DNA of 64,000 bases, taken from positions 186,001 to 250,000 of the forward strand of contig SGPE01000015.1 in NCBI GenBank assembly GCA_004208945.1. Direction: 5' to 3'. Origin of the DNA: Pseudoalteromonas sp. CO133X. Its GTDB lineage: Bacteria; Pseudomonadota; Gammaproteobacteria; Enterobacterales; Alteromonadaceae. The position numbers and the translations under genes are program-made. This document shows, piece by piece, positions 1-9,205 of the stretch. The notes beneath the pieces were generated by a model. It was not told the DNA's origin, made no database searches, and saw only the letters and a program-made list of their open reading frames with translations. Numbering within the stretch: the stretch's first letter is position 1; every line of letters starts with the position of its first letter.

Positions 1-1520
1 ATACACAAAGTACTAAACCTGACGGAGCGTCAGTAAAAGACACGACTTCTGTTGCCAGCTTAATCGAAAAATCAAAGGTTGCGACAGCCGTTAATAACGA
101 ATTGAACGCTGCTAATTTACCACCCAAAGATAAAGTTGAACCAGTGGTGGGTAAAGCTGAAGCGCTGGTGGATAAAGTTGCAGCTCAAAGCGGTGCACAA
201 ATAGATAAGCAACTTAGCACTGATGAGTCAAAAGTTGCTATGCAAAGTGAGTCAAAAGTGGCAGCAGAACTAACGAAAGCTGCGAGCACTAGTGATGAAC
301 AAACAGTCCGTATACTCGCTCAGCTACAAAAAGGAGATGGCCAAGCCGTTAGTCAATTAGCTAGAGAGTTTGCTTTATCACCAGAACAACAAGCTAAGTT
401 GGAGCAGCAAGTAGCTGAATTAAAAGCGAGCGGCGAACTCAAAAACAGTGATATTAAAGCGATTAAATCACTGCTTAGTGAAGTATTGAACACTCAATCT
501 AGTAACAACCCAGTTAAGAGTGATAATGCTTTACAAAACAATGAGCAAGTTCTTGCAAATGAAAGTAAAGATACGAGCAATAAATTACCTCAATCAATAG
601 AAAAGCAAATAAGCGCACTGACTAAAAATGAGCAACAAGTTTTATTGAATAAAGTGAATGAGCAGTTACAAACATTGCCTGAAGATTCTGAGCAATATAA
701 CAAGTTATCCGCAGTGCAAGCACGTTTAACTGAGGCTGTAAATCATTCAGATAAGAGCGCGGCCATCACAAGCTATGTGGCGGCGCAGCCAAATAAAGAC
801 AGCACTTCGCGTTCAGAACTGGCATCAGCTAAACCATCTGTTGATATGACTGCAGAGGATGAACCACTTAGTGAAGCTGAGATTTTAGCTGTGAAGGAAG
901 CAACCAAAGAGCCTGCATCAGCACGTGTTGTGCAATTATTCAATCAATTAGCAGCACAGACAACGACAGCACAACCAAGTGCCTATGAACTTGCAGCGCA
1001 GCAGCACGAACAAGCACTTGAGCTACAAAATATACAAACACAATCGGTACAACAGACGAGCAGTAAAACGGTGAGTGTTGACCCAGGCGTCATGCAAGCG
1101 ATAAATATTGTAAAAAGCGACGCTGCTAAAATGTTGCAAGAGCGAGTCAGTGCATTATTAAATATCAATAATAAAGAAGCTGAAATTCGTCTCGACCCAC
1201 CGGAAATGGGCAGTATGCACATTCGTATCCGTAGTGATGCGGAGCAAGCGCAAATTAACTTTGTGGTTCAAAACCAGCAAGCGAAAGAAGCGCTTGAGCA
1301 ATCAATGCCACGCCTGCGCGAAATGTTGGCGCAGCAAGGCATTGAACTTGGTGAGAGTAGTATTCAACAAGGTGAATCTGGAGCGCAGCAAGACCCCGAA
1401 CAAGGGCAAGGGAATCTAGCGGGTAATCAACATGAAGAAGAAAGTCAGACTAACACTGCTGCAACAAATGTCGAAACTTCTCGACAACAATCTTCATCAT
1501 CAATAGATTACTATGCTTAA
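1..1520 (+). CDS. fliK: Flagellar hook-length control protein FliK (5' partial)
   Basis: This protein measures hook length and switches export specificity at the flagellar export gate through FlhB. The reading frame is open from base 3 to the stop at 1518-1520, so the gene enters from the left edge and its true start is outside the window; a TTG at 102 is only an internal codon. The N-terminal two thirds is Gln/Ser/Ala-rich and low in complexity, as usual for the ruler part of FliK. The conserved C-terminal hook-length domain lies at about 1110-1370 and contains the motif LDPPEMGSMHIRI, followed by a Gln-rich tail. fliL follows after about 78 bp, in the usual order. Confidence 0.93.
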   Translation, partial: TQSTKPDGASVKDTTSVASLIEKSKVATAVNNELNAANLPPKDKVEPVVGKAEALVDKVAAQSGAQIDKQLSTDESKVAMQSESKVAAELTKAASTSDEQTVRILAQLQKGDGQAVSQLAREFALSPEQQAKLEQQVAELKASGELKNSDIKAIKSLLSEVLNTQSSNNPVKSDNALQNNEQVLANESKDTSNKLPQSIEKQISALTKNEQQVLLNKVNEQLQTLPEDSEQYNKLSAVQARLTEAVNHSDKSAAITSYVAAQPNKDSTSRSELASAKPSVDMTAEDEPLSEAEILAVKEATKEPASARVVQLFNQLAAQTTTAQPSAYELAAQQHEQALELQNIQTQSVQQTSSKTVSVDPGVMQAINIVKSDAAKMLQERVSALLNINNKEAEIRLDPPEMGSMHIRIRSDAEQAQINFVVQNQQAKEALEQSMPRLREMLAQQGIELGESSIQQGESGAQQDPEQGQGNLAGNQHEEESQTNTAATNVETSRQQSSSSIDYYA

Positions 1521-1598
1521 GTCCTGCTATTATAAGAAATAAATTAGTTACAGTATGTACTGCTTAAATAATATGCTGTAATCGTGAAGGAAGTGATA

Positions 1599-2123
1599 AT
1601 GGCTGAAGATGTAAATTTAGAAATAGAAGATACCGGTAAAAGTAAAAAAAAGTTGATCATCATTATAGCTGTCGTTGCTATTGTGGTGGCAGCTGGCGCA
1701 GGTTATTTTCTATTTTCGGGTGATGATGCACCCGCTGAGTCACTTGCCGATGAAACAACCGTAGCAAATAATGCTGCAGCACCTTCAAGCTCTGCAGAAG
1801 TGGGTTCTGCGCTCTATGTAGCGATGCCACGTCCATTTGTGTTCAATGTACCTGGTGCTAGTCGAGATCGTATAGTGCAAATAAAAGTGCAGCTTTTAGT
1901 GCGCGGCGAAGTCAATGAAGAAACAGCCAAAAAGCACATTCCTTTAATTGAAAGCACTTTATTAAGTGTACTTTCTACCACAACCGCCGACGAGTTGGGT
2001 ACTAGCGAAGGAAAAGAAACGGTGCGAGTAGCTGCACTTGAAAAAGTTCAATCTGCATTAAACGATGTTGAGGGCAGTAAAGTGATTGAGCGGGTATTGT
2101 TTACCGGCTTTGTGATGCAATAA
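1599..2123 (+). CDS. fliL: Flagellar basal body-associated protein FliL
   Basis: FliL is a single-pass inner-membrane protein that sits around the stator and stabilises torque generation. The start is placed at ATG 1599, behind the GGAAG at 1589-1593; an in-frame GTG at 1584 would put five extra residues before it. The 174-residue protein has a Lys-rich cytoplasmic N-terminus, one transmembrane helix at about residues 19-39 and a periplasmic FliL domain (about 70-174) containing AMPRPFVFNV. It ends 9 bp before fliM, in the fliL-fliM-fliN order common to polar flagella. Assignment rests on order, topology and domain. Confidence 0.93.
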   Translation: MAEDVNLEIEDTGKSKKKLIIIIAVVAIVVAAGAGYFLFSGDDAPAESLADETTVANNAAAPSSSAEVGSALYVAMPRPFVFNVPGASRDRIVQIKVQLLVRGEVNEETAKKHIPLIESTLLSVLSTTTADELGTSEGKETVRVAALEKVQSALNDVEGSKVIERVLFTGFVMQ

Positions 2124-2132
2124 GGGGTCAGC

Positions 2133-3224
2133 GTGAGCGATTTATTATCCCAAGACGAAATTGATGCGCTATTACATGGTGTCGATGAAGTCGAAGAGGA
2201 AGATATTGGCGAAAGTGGTGATTCGGACAGTAGTACGCTTCAGTATGACTTTTCATCACAAGATCGTATTGTCCGTGGTCGTATGCCGACCTTGGAAATC
2301 GTCAACGAGCGCTTTGCAAGGCATATGCGGATCAGCTTATTTAACATGATGCGCCGTACCGCCGAAGTGTCTATCAACGGCGTGCAAATGATCAAGTTTG
2401 GCGAATACATCCATACTTTGTTTGTACCGACAAGTTTGAATATGGTACGTTTTCGTCCTCTCAAGGGGACAGGGTTAATTACCATGGAAGCACGCTTAGT
2501 GTTTATTTTGGTAGATAACTTTTTTGGTGGGGACGGACGCTATCATGCCAAAATAGAGGGCCGCGAATTTACCCCTACTGAACGTCGTATCGTACAAATG
2601 CTACTTAAAATAATCTTCGAAGATTATAAAGAAGCATGGGCACCTGTCATGGACGTGTCATTTGAATACCTAGACTCTGAAGTTAACCCCGCAATGGCAA
2701 ACATCGTGAGCCCAACAGAGGTTGTGGTAATTAGCTCATTTCATATTGAGCTAGACGGTGGTGGCGGTGATTTTCATATTGCACTGCCTTACTCAATGCT
2801 TGAGCCTATTCGTGAGCTACTTGATGCCGGTGTACAATCTGATACTGAAGATACAGATTTACGTTGGAGTAAAGCATTACGTGATGAAATAATGGATGTT
2901 GAAGTTGATTTATCGACCCAACTGCTTGAAGTCGATTTATCACTTGAACAAATAATGGAGCTCAAAGCCGGCGATATTATACCGGTTGAAATGCCAGAGC
3001 ATATCACAGTGTTTATTGAAGAACTGCCAACCTTTAGGGCGAAAATGGGTCGCTCAAGAGATAATGTGGCACTTCAAATCAGCGAAAAAATTAAACGTCC
3101 TGAATCAGTTAAGTCGGAACTACATGTGTTTACAAAAGGTGGTAAAAAACTTGATTCAGATGCAGAATTAGCAGAACTAGAAGATGATTTGCACCTCTCT
3201 GAAGGTGTTGATTTAGACTGGTAG
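2133..3224 (+). CDS. fliM: Flagellar motor switch protein FliM
   Basis: FliM is the C-ring protein that receives phosphorylated CheY and reverses the motor. The 363-residue product begins with the canonical CheY-binding peptide LLSQDEIDALLHG (residues 4-16), followed by the CheC-like middle domain with GRMPTLEIVNERFARH and a C-terminal SpoA domain (about 265-340) that pairs with FliN. The GTG start at 2133 is supported by AGGGG at 2123-2127 and by the conserved N-terminus. It lies between fliL (9 bp upstream) and fliN (22 bp downstream). A similar EIDALL-type sequence recurs in CheZ and CheA in this window. Confidence 0.97.
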   Translation: MSDLLSQDEIDALLHGVDEVEEEDIGESGDSDSSTLQYDFSSQDRIVRGRMPTLEIVNERFARHMRISLFNMMRRTAEVSINGVQMIKFGEYIHTLFVPTSLNMVRFRPLKGTGLITMEARLVFILVDNFFGGDGRYHAKIEGREFTPTERRIVQMLLKIIFEDYKEAWAPVMDVSFEYLDSEVNPAMANIVSPTEVVVISSFHIELDGGGGDFHIALPYSMLEPIRELLDAGVQSDTEDTDLRWSKALRDEIMDVEVDLSTQLLEVDLSLEQIMELKAGDIIPVEMPEHITVFIEELPTFRAKMGRSRDNVALQISEKIKRPESVKSELHVFTKGGKKLDSDAELAELEDDLHLSEGVDLDW

Positions 3225-3246
3225 TCGATTTATAAGGTTAAATATA

Positions 3247-3648
3247 ATGAGTGATGATCAAGATACAATGGACGAATGGGCTGCGGCACTAGCCGAAGCT
3301 GAGGAAGCCGAAAATGGCACAGGTGAAGCTGCCGTCGCAGAACTTGATGAGCTTAAAGATGAAAAGCATGAATTGTCTGGCGAAGAAAAACGCAAGCTTG
3401 ATACTATTTTAGATATTCCGGTTACTATTTCTATGGAAGTAGGGCGCTCTAAAATAAATATCCGTAACTTATTACAACTCAACCAAGGTTCAGTTGTTGA
3501 GTTAGACCGTGTTGCCGGTGAACCTCTTGATGTGTTAGTCAATGGCACCTTGATAGCGCACGGTGAGGTGGTCGTTGTTAATGATAAATTTGGTATTCGT
3601 CTTACAGATGTAATTAGCCAAGTTGAGCGAATTAAAAAACTACGATGA
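3247..3648 (+). CDS. fliN: Flagellar motor switch protein FliN
   Basis: FliN forms the lower C-ring with FliM and binds the FliH export ATPase complex. The 133-residue protein has an acidic N-terminal extension containing MDEWAAALAEAEEAE, typical of gammaproteobacterial FliN, and a C-terminal SpoA domain (about residues 50-133) with MEVGRSKINIRNLLQLNQGS and the conserved end FGIRLTDVIS. It overlaps fliO by 4 bp (ATGA), which implies translational coupling. Confidence 0.97.
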   Translation: MSDDQDTMDEWAAALAEAEEAENGTGEAAVAELDELKDEKHELSGEEKRKLDTILDIPVTISMEVGRSKINIRNLLQLNQGSVVELDRVAGEPLDVLVNGTLIAHGEVVVVNDKFGIRLTDVISQVERIKKLR

Positions 3649-4028
3649 TTACTTTAGCAGCACTAACAAGTGTAACCAGCACTACAATGCCTACAGCATC
3701 ACCGACGGCAGATATTCTGTCTATGGTGATGTCGCTGTTTTTAGTACTTGTGGTTATTGTTGTACTTGCCTTCTTTGTCAAAAAACTTAACCCCAATCTA
3801 ACCAACAGTGATGAGTTTAAGGTGATTCGTAGTTTACCGCTTGGTTCGCGAGAGCGCTTAATGGTGGTAGAGATAGATAACAGCCAGCACTTAATTGGTG
3901 TGACGCCTCACAGTATAAATTACCTACATAAGCTTGAAACACCGCTCAAAGAAAAGGAATTGCCTGAACTAGCAAAACGATTTGGCAGTTTACTTAACAC
4001 TCAATCATCTATAAATAAAAAGAACTAA
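3645..4028 (+). CDS. fliO: Flagellar biosynthetic protein FliO
   Basis: FliO is a membrane scaffold that assists assembly of the FliP ring in the type III export gate. The 127-residue product has one strong hydrophobic helix (about residues 24-45) followed by a basic cytoplasmic part with [21 protein letters not shown], the conserved FliO core. It starts inside the fliN stop (ATGA overlap) and ends 4 bp before fliP. The family is poorly conserved, so position in the operon is part of the evidence. Confidence 0.92.
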   Translation: MITLAALTSVTSTTMPTASPTADILSMVMSLFLVLVVIVVLAFFVKKLNPNLTNSDEFKVIRSLPLGSRERLMVVEIDNSQHLIGVTPHSINYLHKLETPLKEKELPELAKRFGSLLNTQSSINKKN

Positions 4029-4032
4029 CGCT

Positions 4033-4773
4033 ATGATCAAGTGGCTACTTATTTTAGCAAGTGTACTGTTTTTACCGTCTGTTCATGCTGAGGGTATCGA
4101 AGCACTCACTATTACAACGAATCCAGATGGTTCGCAAGATTACTCTGTAACCTTACAAGTCCTTGCAATTATGACTGCGCTGAGCTTCATTCCTGCCGCA
4201 GTTATTATGATGACCTCATTTACTCGTATTATTGTTGTGCTCGCTATTTTGCGTCAAGCAATTGGTTTACAACAAACGCCCTCTAATCAAATATTACTTG
4301 GTATGTCGCTATTTTTAAGCATTTTCATCATGGCACCGATTTATCAGCAGGTAAATGAGCGGGCAATCGAGCCATATTTGAATGAGCAAGTGACGTCAGT
4401 ACAGGCATTAGAGCTTGCAAAAGAACCCATGAAAGCGTTTATGCTTTCCCAAGTACGTATTAAAGATCTAGAGACTTTTGCAAAGATCGCAGGTCACGAT
4501 AAGCTTGACTCTCCAGAAGACACACCGCTAATCGTGCTTATTCCTGCGTTTGTAACAAGTGAACTACAAACCGCATTTATTATCGGTTTTATGTTCTTTA
4601 TACCGTTTCTCATAGTCGATTTGGTAGTTGCATCAGTACTTATGGCAATGGGTATGATGATGTTGTCGCCAATGATTGTATCTTTACCCTTTAAAATTAT
4701 GCTGTTTGTTTTAGTCGATGGTTGGAGTCTTGTGATGGGGACCCTTGCAAAGAGCTTTGGTCTAGGGGTCTAG
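4033..4773 (+). CDS. fliP: Flagellar export gate protein FliP
   Basis: FliP forms the pentameric core of the flagellar type III export gate with FliQ and FliR. The 246-residue protein has a cleavable signal peptide (about residues 1-19, ending VHA), as known for FliP, then four hydrophobic helices. Family signatures include [18 protein letters not shown] and [19 protein letters not shown], with the C-terminal helix [20 protein letters not shown]. Length matches the family. Confidence 0.98.
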   Translation: MIKWLLILASVLFLPSVHAEGIEALTITTNPDGSQDYSVTLQVLAIMTALSFIPAAVIMMTSFTRIIVVLAILRQAIGLQQTPSNQILLGMSLFLSIFIMAPIYQQVNERAIEPYLNEQVTSVQALELAKEPMKAFMLSQVRIKDLETFAKIAGHDKLDSPEDTPLIVLIPAFVTSELQTAFIIGFMFFIPFLIVDLVVASVLMAMGMMMLSPMIVSLPFKIMLFVLVDGWSLVMGTLAKSFGLGV

Positions 4774-4812
4774 CGATGCTTAATGTGACCAATAGCAACT
4801 AGGAGCGATACG

Positions 4813-5082
4813 ATGGAACCAGAAATCTTTGTTGATATTCTCAGTGGCGCACTTTTCTTAGTGATTAAATTAGTCTCGGCAATCGTTGTACCTGGTTTAT
4901 TAGTGGGACTGGTTGTGGCTGTTTTCCAAGCGGCTACATCAATTAATGAGCAAACGTTAAGCTTTTTACCGCGTTTATTGATAACAATTAGCGCATTAAT
5001 AATCGGTGGGCATTGGTTTACTCAAGAGTTGATGGATTACTTTAATGGTTTAGTATTATCAATTCCAGAGATTGCAGGGTAA
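4813..5082 (+). CDS. fliQ: Flagellar export gate protein FliQ
   Basis: FliQ is a small two-helix component that wraps the FliP/FliR export core. The 89-residue sequence has two hydrophobic helices (about residues 13-38 and 52-75) around the conserved loop QAATSINEQTLSFLPR. AGGAG at 4801-4805 lies 7 bp before the ATG. The fliR start codon follows the stop directly with no gap, so the two are probably coupled. Confidence 0.97.
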   Translation: MEPEIFVDILSGALFLVIKLVSAIVVPGLLVGLVVAVFQAATSINEQTLSFLPRLLITISALIIGGHWFTQELMDYFNGLVLSIPEIAG

Positions 5083-5862
5083 ATGGAGTTTCCATTTGCA
5101 GTGGTCATTCAGTGGTTAAGTGACTTCTTACTACCGCTGGTGCGCATTAGCTCCATGATTATGATAATGGCGGGCTTGGGCGCAAAAAACGTTCCTGCAC
5201 GTATAAAATTAGGTTTGGCGGTAGTTATAACCTTAGTAGCCGTGCCTGTATTACCTCCGGCGAGTTTTACTAACTTGTTTTCGTTTGAAATGATACTGGT
5301 CGTTATTCAACAAATGTTGATTGGTGTTGCTATTGGCTTTGCATCTGTTTTGCTGCTCAATACCTTTGTGCTGGCAGGGCAAATATTGGCAATGCAAACC
5401 GGTCTTGGTTTTGCGTCAGTGGTTGACCCTTCAAATGGTTTAAGCGTACCTGCGGTGGGTCAATTTTATCTCATATTAGCGACGTTATTGTTTTTTGTGT
5501 TCAATGGGCATTTGATGATGATTCAAATGGTCATCCACAGCTTTCAAGTTTTACCAATTGATGGTAGCTGGTGGTCAGTGGACCATTACTGGGATATCGT
5601 CACTTGGGGTGGCTGGATGTTCACCACAGCCCTCGTTTTAGCCTTAGCGCCATTGACAGCCATGCTAGTCATTAACATGTCGTTTGGGGTGATGACACGT
5701 GCAGCACCACAGCTTAATATTTTCTCGATTGGTTTCCCGTTCACCTTAGTGGCCGGTCTTGTGATTATTTGGGCGACGCTGGGCAACTTTATGACTCAGT
5801 TCGAGTTCCAGTGGCTGAAAATGGTTGAGTTGATGTGTAGCCTTGTTGGTTGTACCCCTTAG
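5083..5862 (+). CDS. fliR: Flagellar export gate protein FliR
   Basis: FliR is the single-copy subunit that closes the helical FliP5-FliQ4-FliR1 export gate. The 259-residue protein is strongly hydrophobic with about six membrane helices and contains the family segments LLPLVRISSMIMIMAGLG, LGFASVVDPSNG and RAAPQLNIFSIGFP. Its ATG abuts the fliQ stop, and flhB follows after 9 bp. Confidence 0.97.
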   Translation: MEFPFAVVIQWLSDFLLPLVRISSMIMIMAGLGAKNVPARIKLGLAVVITLVAVPVLPPASFTNLFSFEMILVVIQQMLIGVAIGFASVLLLNTFVLAGQILAMQTGLGFASVVDPSNGLSVPAVGQFYLILATLLFFVFNGHLMMIQMVIHSFQVLPIDGSWWSVDHYWDIVTWGGWMFTTALVLALAPLTAMLVINMSFGVMTRAAPQLNIFSIGFPFTLVAGLVIIWATLGNFMTQFEFQWLKMVELMCSLVGCTP

Positions 5863-5871
5863 GAGCGCGCT

Positions 5872-7002
5872 ATGGCTGAAGATTCAGGTCAAGAAAAAAC
5901 CGAAGAACCCACCAGTAAAAAAATAGAAGACGCGAAGAAAAAAGGTCAAGTAGCTCGTTCGAAAGAGCTTGGTACAATGTTTGTTCTCATGTTTTCTGCT
6001 ATTTCGCTGCTTTTGTACGGGCCAGAAATTGGCAAAGGCTTGTATAACGTGATGGGGCGATTGCTTAGCTTAAATCGTAATGAAACCTATGACACCACAA
6101 AAATGTTCTCGGTTTGGGGTGTTGTGGGTGATGCCTTGCTCTTTCCTATGGCGATGTTTGTTTTTATCATCGTTATTGCTGCTTTTATTGGTAATACCTT
6201 ATTGGGGGGCTTTAATTTTAGTTGGAAAGCCGCTGCGCCCAAAGCCAATAAAATGTCTCCAGCTAAAGGCATAAAACGTATGCTAGGCCCACAAGCGGGG
6301 GTTGAATTGGTGAAGTCGCTGTTAAAATTTGCGGTTGTAGCTGGTTTTGCAGTGTTTTTAATTAATACCTTTTTCGATGAGATATTGCATCTGAGTATAG
6401 AAAGTGCGCCTGGTAATATTATCCACTCCCTTGAGATTTTATCGTGGATGTTTTTAGGGCTGACATGTACTTTAATTGTTATTGCAGCTATTGATGCGCC
6501 TTACCAAAGTCATAAGCATCATAAAGAGCTGAAAATGACACTTCAAGAAGTCAAAGACGAGTATAAAAACTCAGAAGGTGACCCTCAAATAAAAGCACGT
6601 ATTCGTCGTACGCAACGAGAAATGTCGCAACGACGGATGATGCAAGATGTGCCAGATGCGGATGTTATAGTCACCAACCCGACTCACTATTCTGTTGCCA
6701 TTAAATATGACACAGCAAAAGCAGGGGCGCCTATCGTACTTGCTAAAGGCCTTGATGAGCTTGCTATGCAAATTCGTAAAGTGGGCAAGGGTAATGATGT
6801 TCCTATCGTTGAGTCGCCAGTACTTACGCGTGCGCTTTATCATACGACAGAAGTTGGACAGCAGATACCCGATCAACTGTTCACCGCGGTTGCACAAGTA
6901 CTTGCTTATGTATTTCAGCTAAAACGCTTCAAAAAAGGTCGTGGTAAACGCCCAATCCCACTGAATAAAAAACTGCCAATACCTGATGATTATAAATATT
7001 AG
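5872..7002 (+). CDS. flhB: Flagellar export switch protein FlhB
   Basis: FlhB is the export-gate subunit that changes substrate specificity from hook to filament after autocleavage. The 376-residue protein starts with the conserved GQEKTEEPTSKKIEDAKKKG, has four membrane helices (about residues 30-215), and carries the autocleavage motif NPTH at residues 269-272 within VIVTNPTHYSVAIKY. The C-terminal cytoplasmic domain continues to a basic, Pro-containing tail. AGGAG at 5862-5866 supports the start. A separate short FlhB-C-like protein is encoded at 21200-21508. Confidence 0.98.
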   Translation: MAEDSGQEKTEEPTSKKIEDAKKKGQVARSKELGTMFVLMFSAISLLLYGPEIGKGLYNVMGRLLSLNRNETYDTTKMFSVWGVVGDALLFPMAMFVFIIVIAAFIGNTLLGGFNFSWKAAAPKANKMSPAKGIKRMLGPQAGVELVKSLLKFAVVAGFAVFLINTFFDEILHLSIESAPGNIIHSLEILSWMFLGLTCTLIVIAAIDAPYQSHKHHKELKMTLQEVKDEYKNSEGDPQIKARIRRTQREMSQRRMMQDVPDADVIVTNPTHYSVAIKYDTAKAGAPIVLAKGLDELAMQIRKVGKGNDVPIVESPVLTRALYHTTEVGQQIPDQLFTAVAQVLAYVFQLKRFKKGRGKRPIPLNKKLPIPDDYKY

Positions 7003-7018
7003 CGAGTCGCTTTGTAAC

Positions 7019-7036
7019 TTGGAATAGTTATTGCAA
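7019..7036 (+). promoter_or_regulatory. Candidate sigma-54 promoter for flhA
   Basis: The 71 bp between flhB and flhA contain TTGGAATAGTTATTGCA (7019-7035), with GG (7021-7022) and GC (7033-7034) separated by 10 bp, the spacing of sigma-54 -24/-12 elements. The TTGG and TTGCA cores match; the middle of the -24 box (CAC) does not. A start site near 7046 would give a leader of about 28 nt before the flhA ATG. flhA heads a sigma-54-dependent transcription unit in related polar flagellates. Functional assignment is inferred. Confidence 0.5.
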
Positions 7037-7073
7037 ATTCCGTGTAGTGTCAATTTTTTGAAATTGTTGAATT

Positions 7074-9185
7074 ATGGAATTTAAAGCGGTATTACAACAA
7101 CTTAATAAAGATAAAAAAGAGTATGCTAAAGGTGTGGGTACACCCTTACTAGTGCTAGCTGCGTTAGGTATGGTGATTTTACCACTGCCACCTTTTCTTT
7201 TAGATATTCTTTTTTCGTTTAATATCGCACTCGCACTTGTGGTACTTCTGGTCACGGTTTATACCATGAAGCCACTTGAGTTTGGCATGTTTCCAGCCGT
7301 TTTATTAATCGCCACGATTATGCGCCTTGCACTCAATGTTGCCAGTACCCGAGTTGTGTTACTTGAAGGCCACAACGGTGGCGACGCAGCAGGGAAGGTT
7401 ATCGAGGCATTCGGCTCGGTGGTTATAGGTGGTAACTATGCCGTAGGTTTAGTGGTCTTCCTTATCCTCATTATTATTAACTTTGTTGTTATCACCAAAG
7501 GTGCTGGCCGTATTTCTGAAGTGTCAGCACGTTTCACCTTAGACGCAATGCCAGGTAAACAAATGGCGATTGACGCCGATTTAAATGCCGGTTTTATCAG
7601 TGCAGAACAAGCGCGTGAGCGCCGTGATGAAGTAACTCGTGAAGCTGATTTTTACGGTTCAATGGACGGTGCAAGTAAGTTCGTTAAAGGCGATGCCATC
7701 GCCGGTATCGTGATACTTGTAATCAATATTGTTGGTGGTTTATTTGTTGGTATGATCCAGCACGACTTAAGCTTTAGTCGAGCGATGGAGGTTTATACCC
7801 TGCTAACGATTGGTGATGGCCTAGTAGCGCAATTACCATCACTGTTACTTTCAATTGGTACGGCGATTGTTGTGACGCGTCAAAATGAGTCACATAACAT
7901 GGGGGAGCAGTTTAAAACTCAGTTAGGTAACGAAAAATCTTTATATATTGCATCGGGTATTCTAATCACTATGGGCTTAGTGCCAGGTATGCCGCATATC
8001 GCATTTTTAAGTTTAGGTGCGTTGCTAGGCTATCTTGCATATTTCACGCAAAAACAAAAAGCAAAAGCTGAAGCAGAACAAGCAGAAATTGAAGCAAATG
8101 GCGGAGCACCAGGCACCGGTGTTGCTAATAAACAAGAGCAAAAAGAGCTGGGCTGGGATGATGTTCAGCAAGTAGATGTTATTGGTCTAGAGGTTGGTTA
8201 TCGTTTAATTCCACTTGTTGACCAATCACAAGGGGGAGAACTACTTAATCGCATTAAAGGCGTGCGTAAAAAACTATCTCAAGAACTTGGTTTCTTAGTA
8301 CCTCCTGTGCACATTCGCGATAACTTAGAGCTCGATCCAAATGCATATCGCATTACGATGATGGGTGTATCAAGTGGTGAAGGTGAATTAAAGCACGGTG
8401 ATGAGCTGGCAATTAACCCAGGTCAAGTATTTGGCCCAATCAAAGGTGTTGAGACAAAAGATCCTGCATTTGGCCTTGATGCAGTATGGATCAAGCCAGA
8501 TCAAAAAGATGAAGCCCAATCTCTTGGTTACACGGTTGTTGATTCTGCGACTGTGGTTGCTACGCACATTAGTCAGCTGCTAACGAATAGCGCAGCCTTG
8601 CTACTTGGTCATGAAGAAGTGCAAAACTTATTAGATATGTTAGCGAAGAGCCATCCACGTCTTGTTGAAGGTTTGGTGCCTGACGTTCTACCACTCACTA
8701 CCGTTGTAAAAGTACTACAAAATTTACTTAATGAAGGGGTGGCAATTCGCGATATGCGTTCGATTGTTCAAACCCTTGTTGAATATGGCCCACGTAGCCA
8801 AGACCCTGATGTACTAACGGCTGCAGTGCGAATTTCACTACGTAGACTTATCGTTCAAGATGCTGTTGGTATGTCTTCTGAGATCCCTGTCATAACCTTG
8901 GCGCCTGAGTTGGAACAGATGTTGCATCAGTCACTTCAAAATGCAGGTGACGAAGGTGCCGGAATAGAACCAAGCCTTGCAGAGCGACTTCAACAATCAT
9001 TGAATGAAGCGCATCAAAACCAAGAAATGGCCGGTGAACCTTCAATACTGTTAACGTCAGGAATGTTACGCACTGTGTTATCTCGTTTTGTTAAGTACAC
9101 GATTCCAGGTTTAAGGGTCATGTCTTATCAAGAGGTACCAGACGAAAGACAGATTAAGATTGTCAGCTCAGTAGGCCAACAATAG
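7074..9185 (+). CDS. flhA: Flagellar export gate protein FlhA
   Basis: FlhA forms the nonameric export gate and docks chaperone-substrate complexes. The 703-residue protein has an N-terminal membrane half of about eight helices (residues 25-320), the FHIPEP family signature around residues 146-170 (EVSARFTLDAMPGKQMAID), and a cytoplasmic domain from about residue 355 to the end. No good Shine-Dalgarno sequence precedes the ATG at 7074. It begins the second block of the locus (flhA-flhF-flhG-fliA-che), behind a sigma-54-like promoter. Length and motifs are standard. Confidence 0.98.
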   Translation: MEFKAVLQQLNKDKKEYAKGVGTPLLVLAALGMVILPLPPFLLDILFSFNIALALVVLLVTVYTMKPLEFGMFPAVLLIATIMRLALNVASTRVVLLEGHNGGDAAGKVIEAFGSVVIGGNYAVGLVVFLILIIINFVVITKGAGRISEVSARFTLDAMPGKQMAIDADLNAGFISAEQARERRDEVTREADFYGSMDGASKFVKGDAIAGIVILVINIVGGLFVGMIQHDLSFSRAMEVYTLLTIGDGLVAQLPSLLLSIGTAIVVTRQNESHNMGEQFKTQLGNEKSLYIASGILITMGLVPGMPHIAFLSLGALLGYLAYFTQKQKAKAEAEQAEIEANGGAPGTGVANKQEQKELGWDDVQQVDVIGLEVGYRLIPLVDQSQGGELLNRIKGVRKKLSQELGFLVPPVHIRDNLELDPNAYRITMMGVSSGEGELKHGDELAINPGQVFGPIKGVETKDPAFGLDAVWIKPDQKDEAQSLGYTVVDSATVVATHISQLLTNSAALLLGHEEVQNLLDMLAKSHPRLVEGLVPDVLPLTTVVKVLQNLLNEGVAIRDMRSIVQTLVEYGPRSQDPDVLTAAVRISLRRLIVQDAVGMSSEIPVITLAPELEQMLHQSLQNAGDEGAGIEPSLAERLQQSLNEAHQNQEMAGEPSILLTSGMLRTVLSRFVKYTIPGLRVMSYQEVPDERQIKIVSSVGQQ

Positions 9186-9205
9186 GATAGTAAAGGGGTT
9201 GAACC

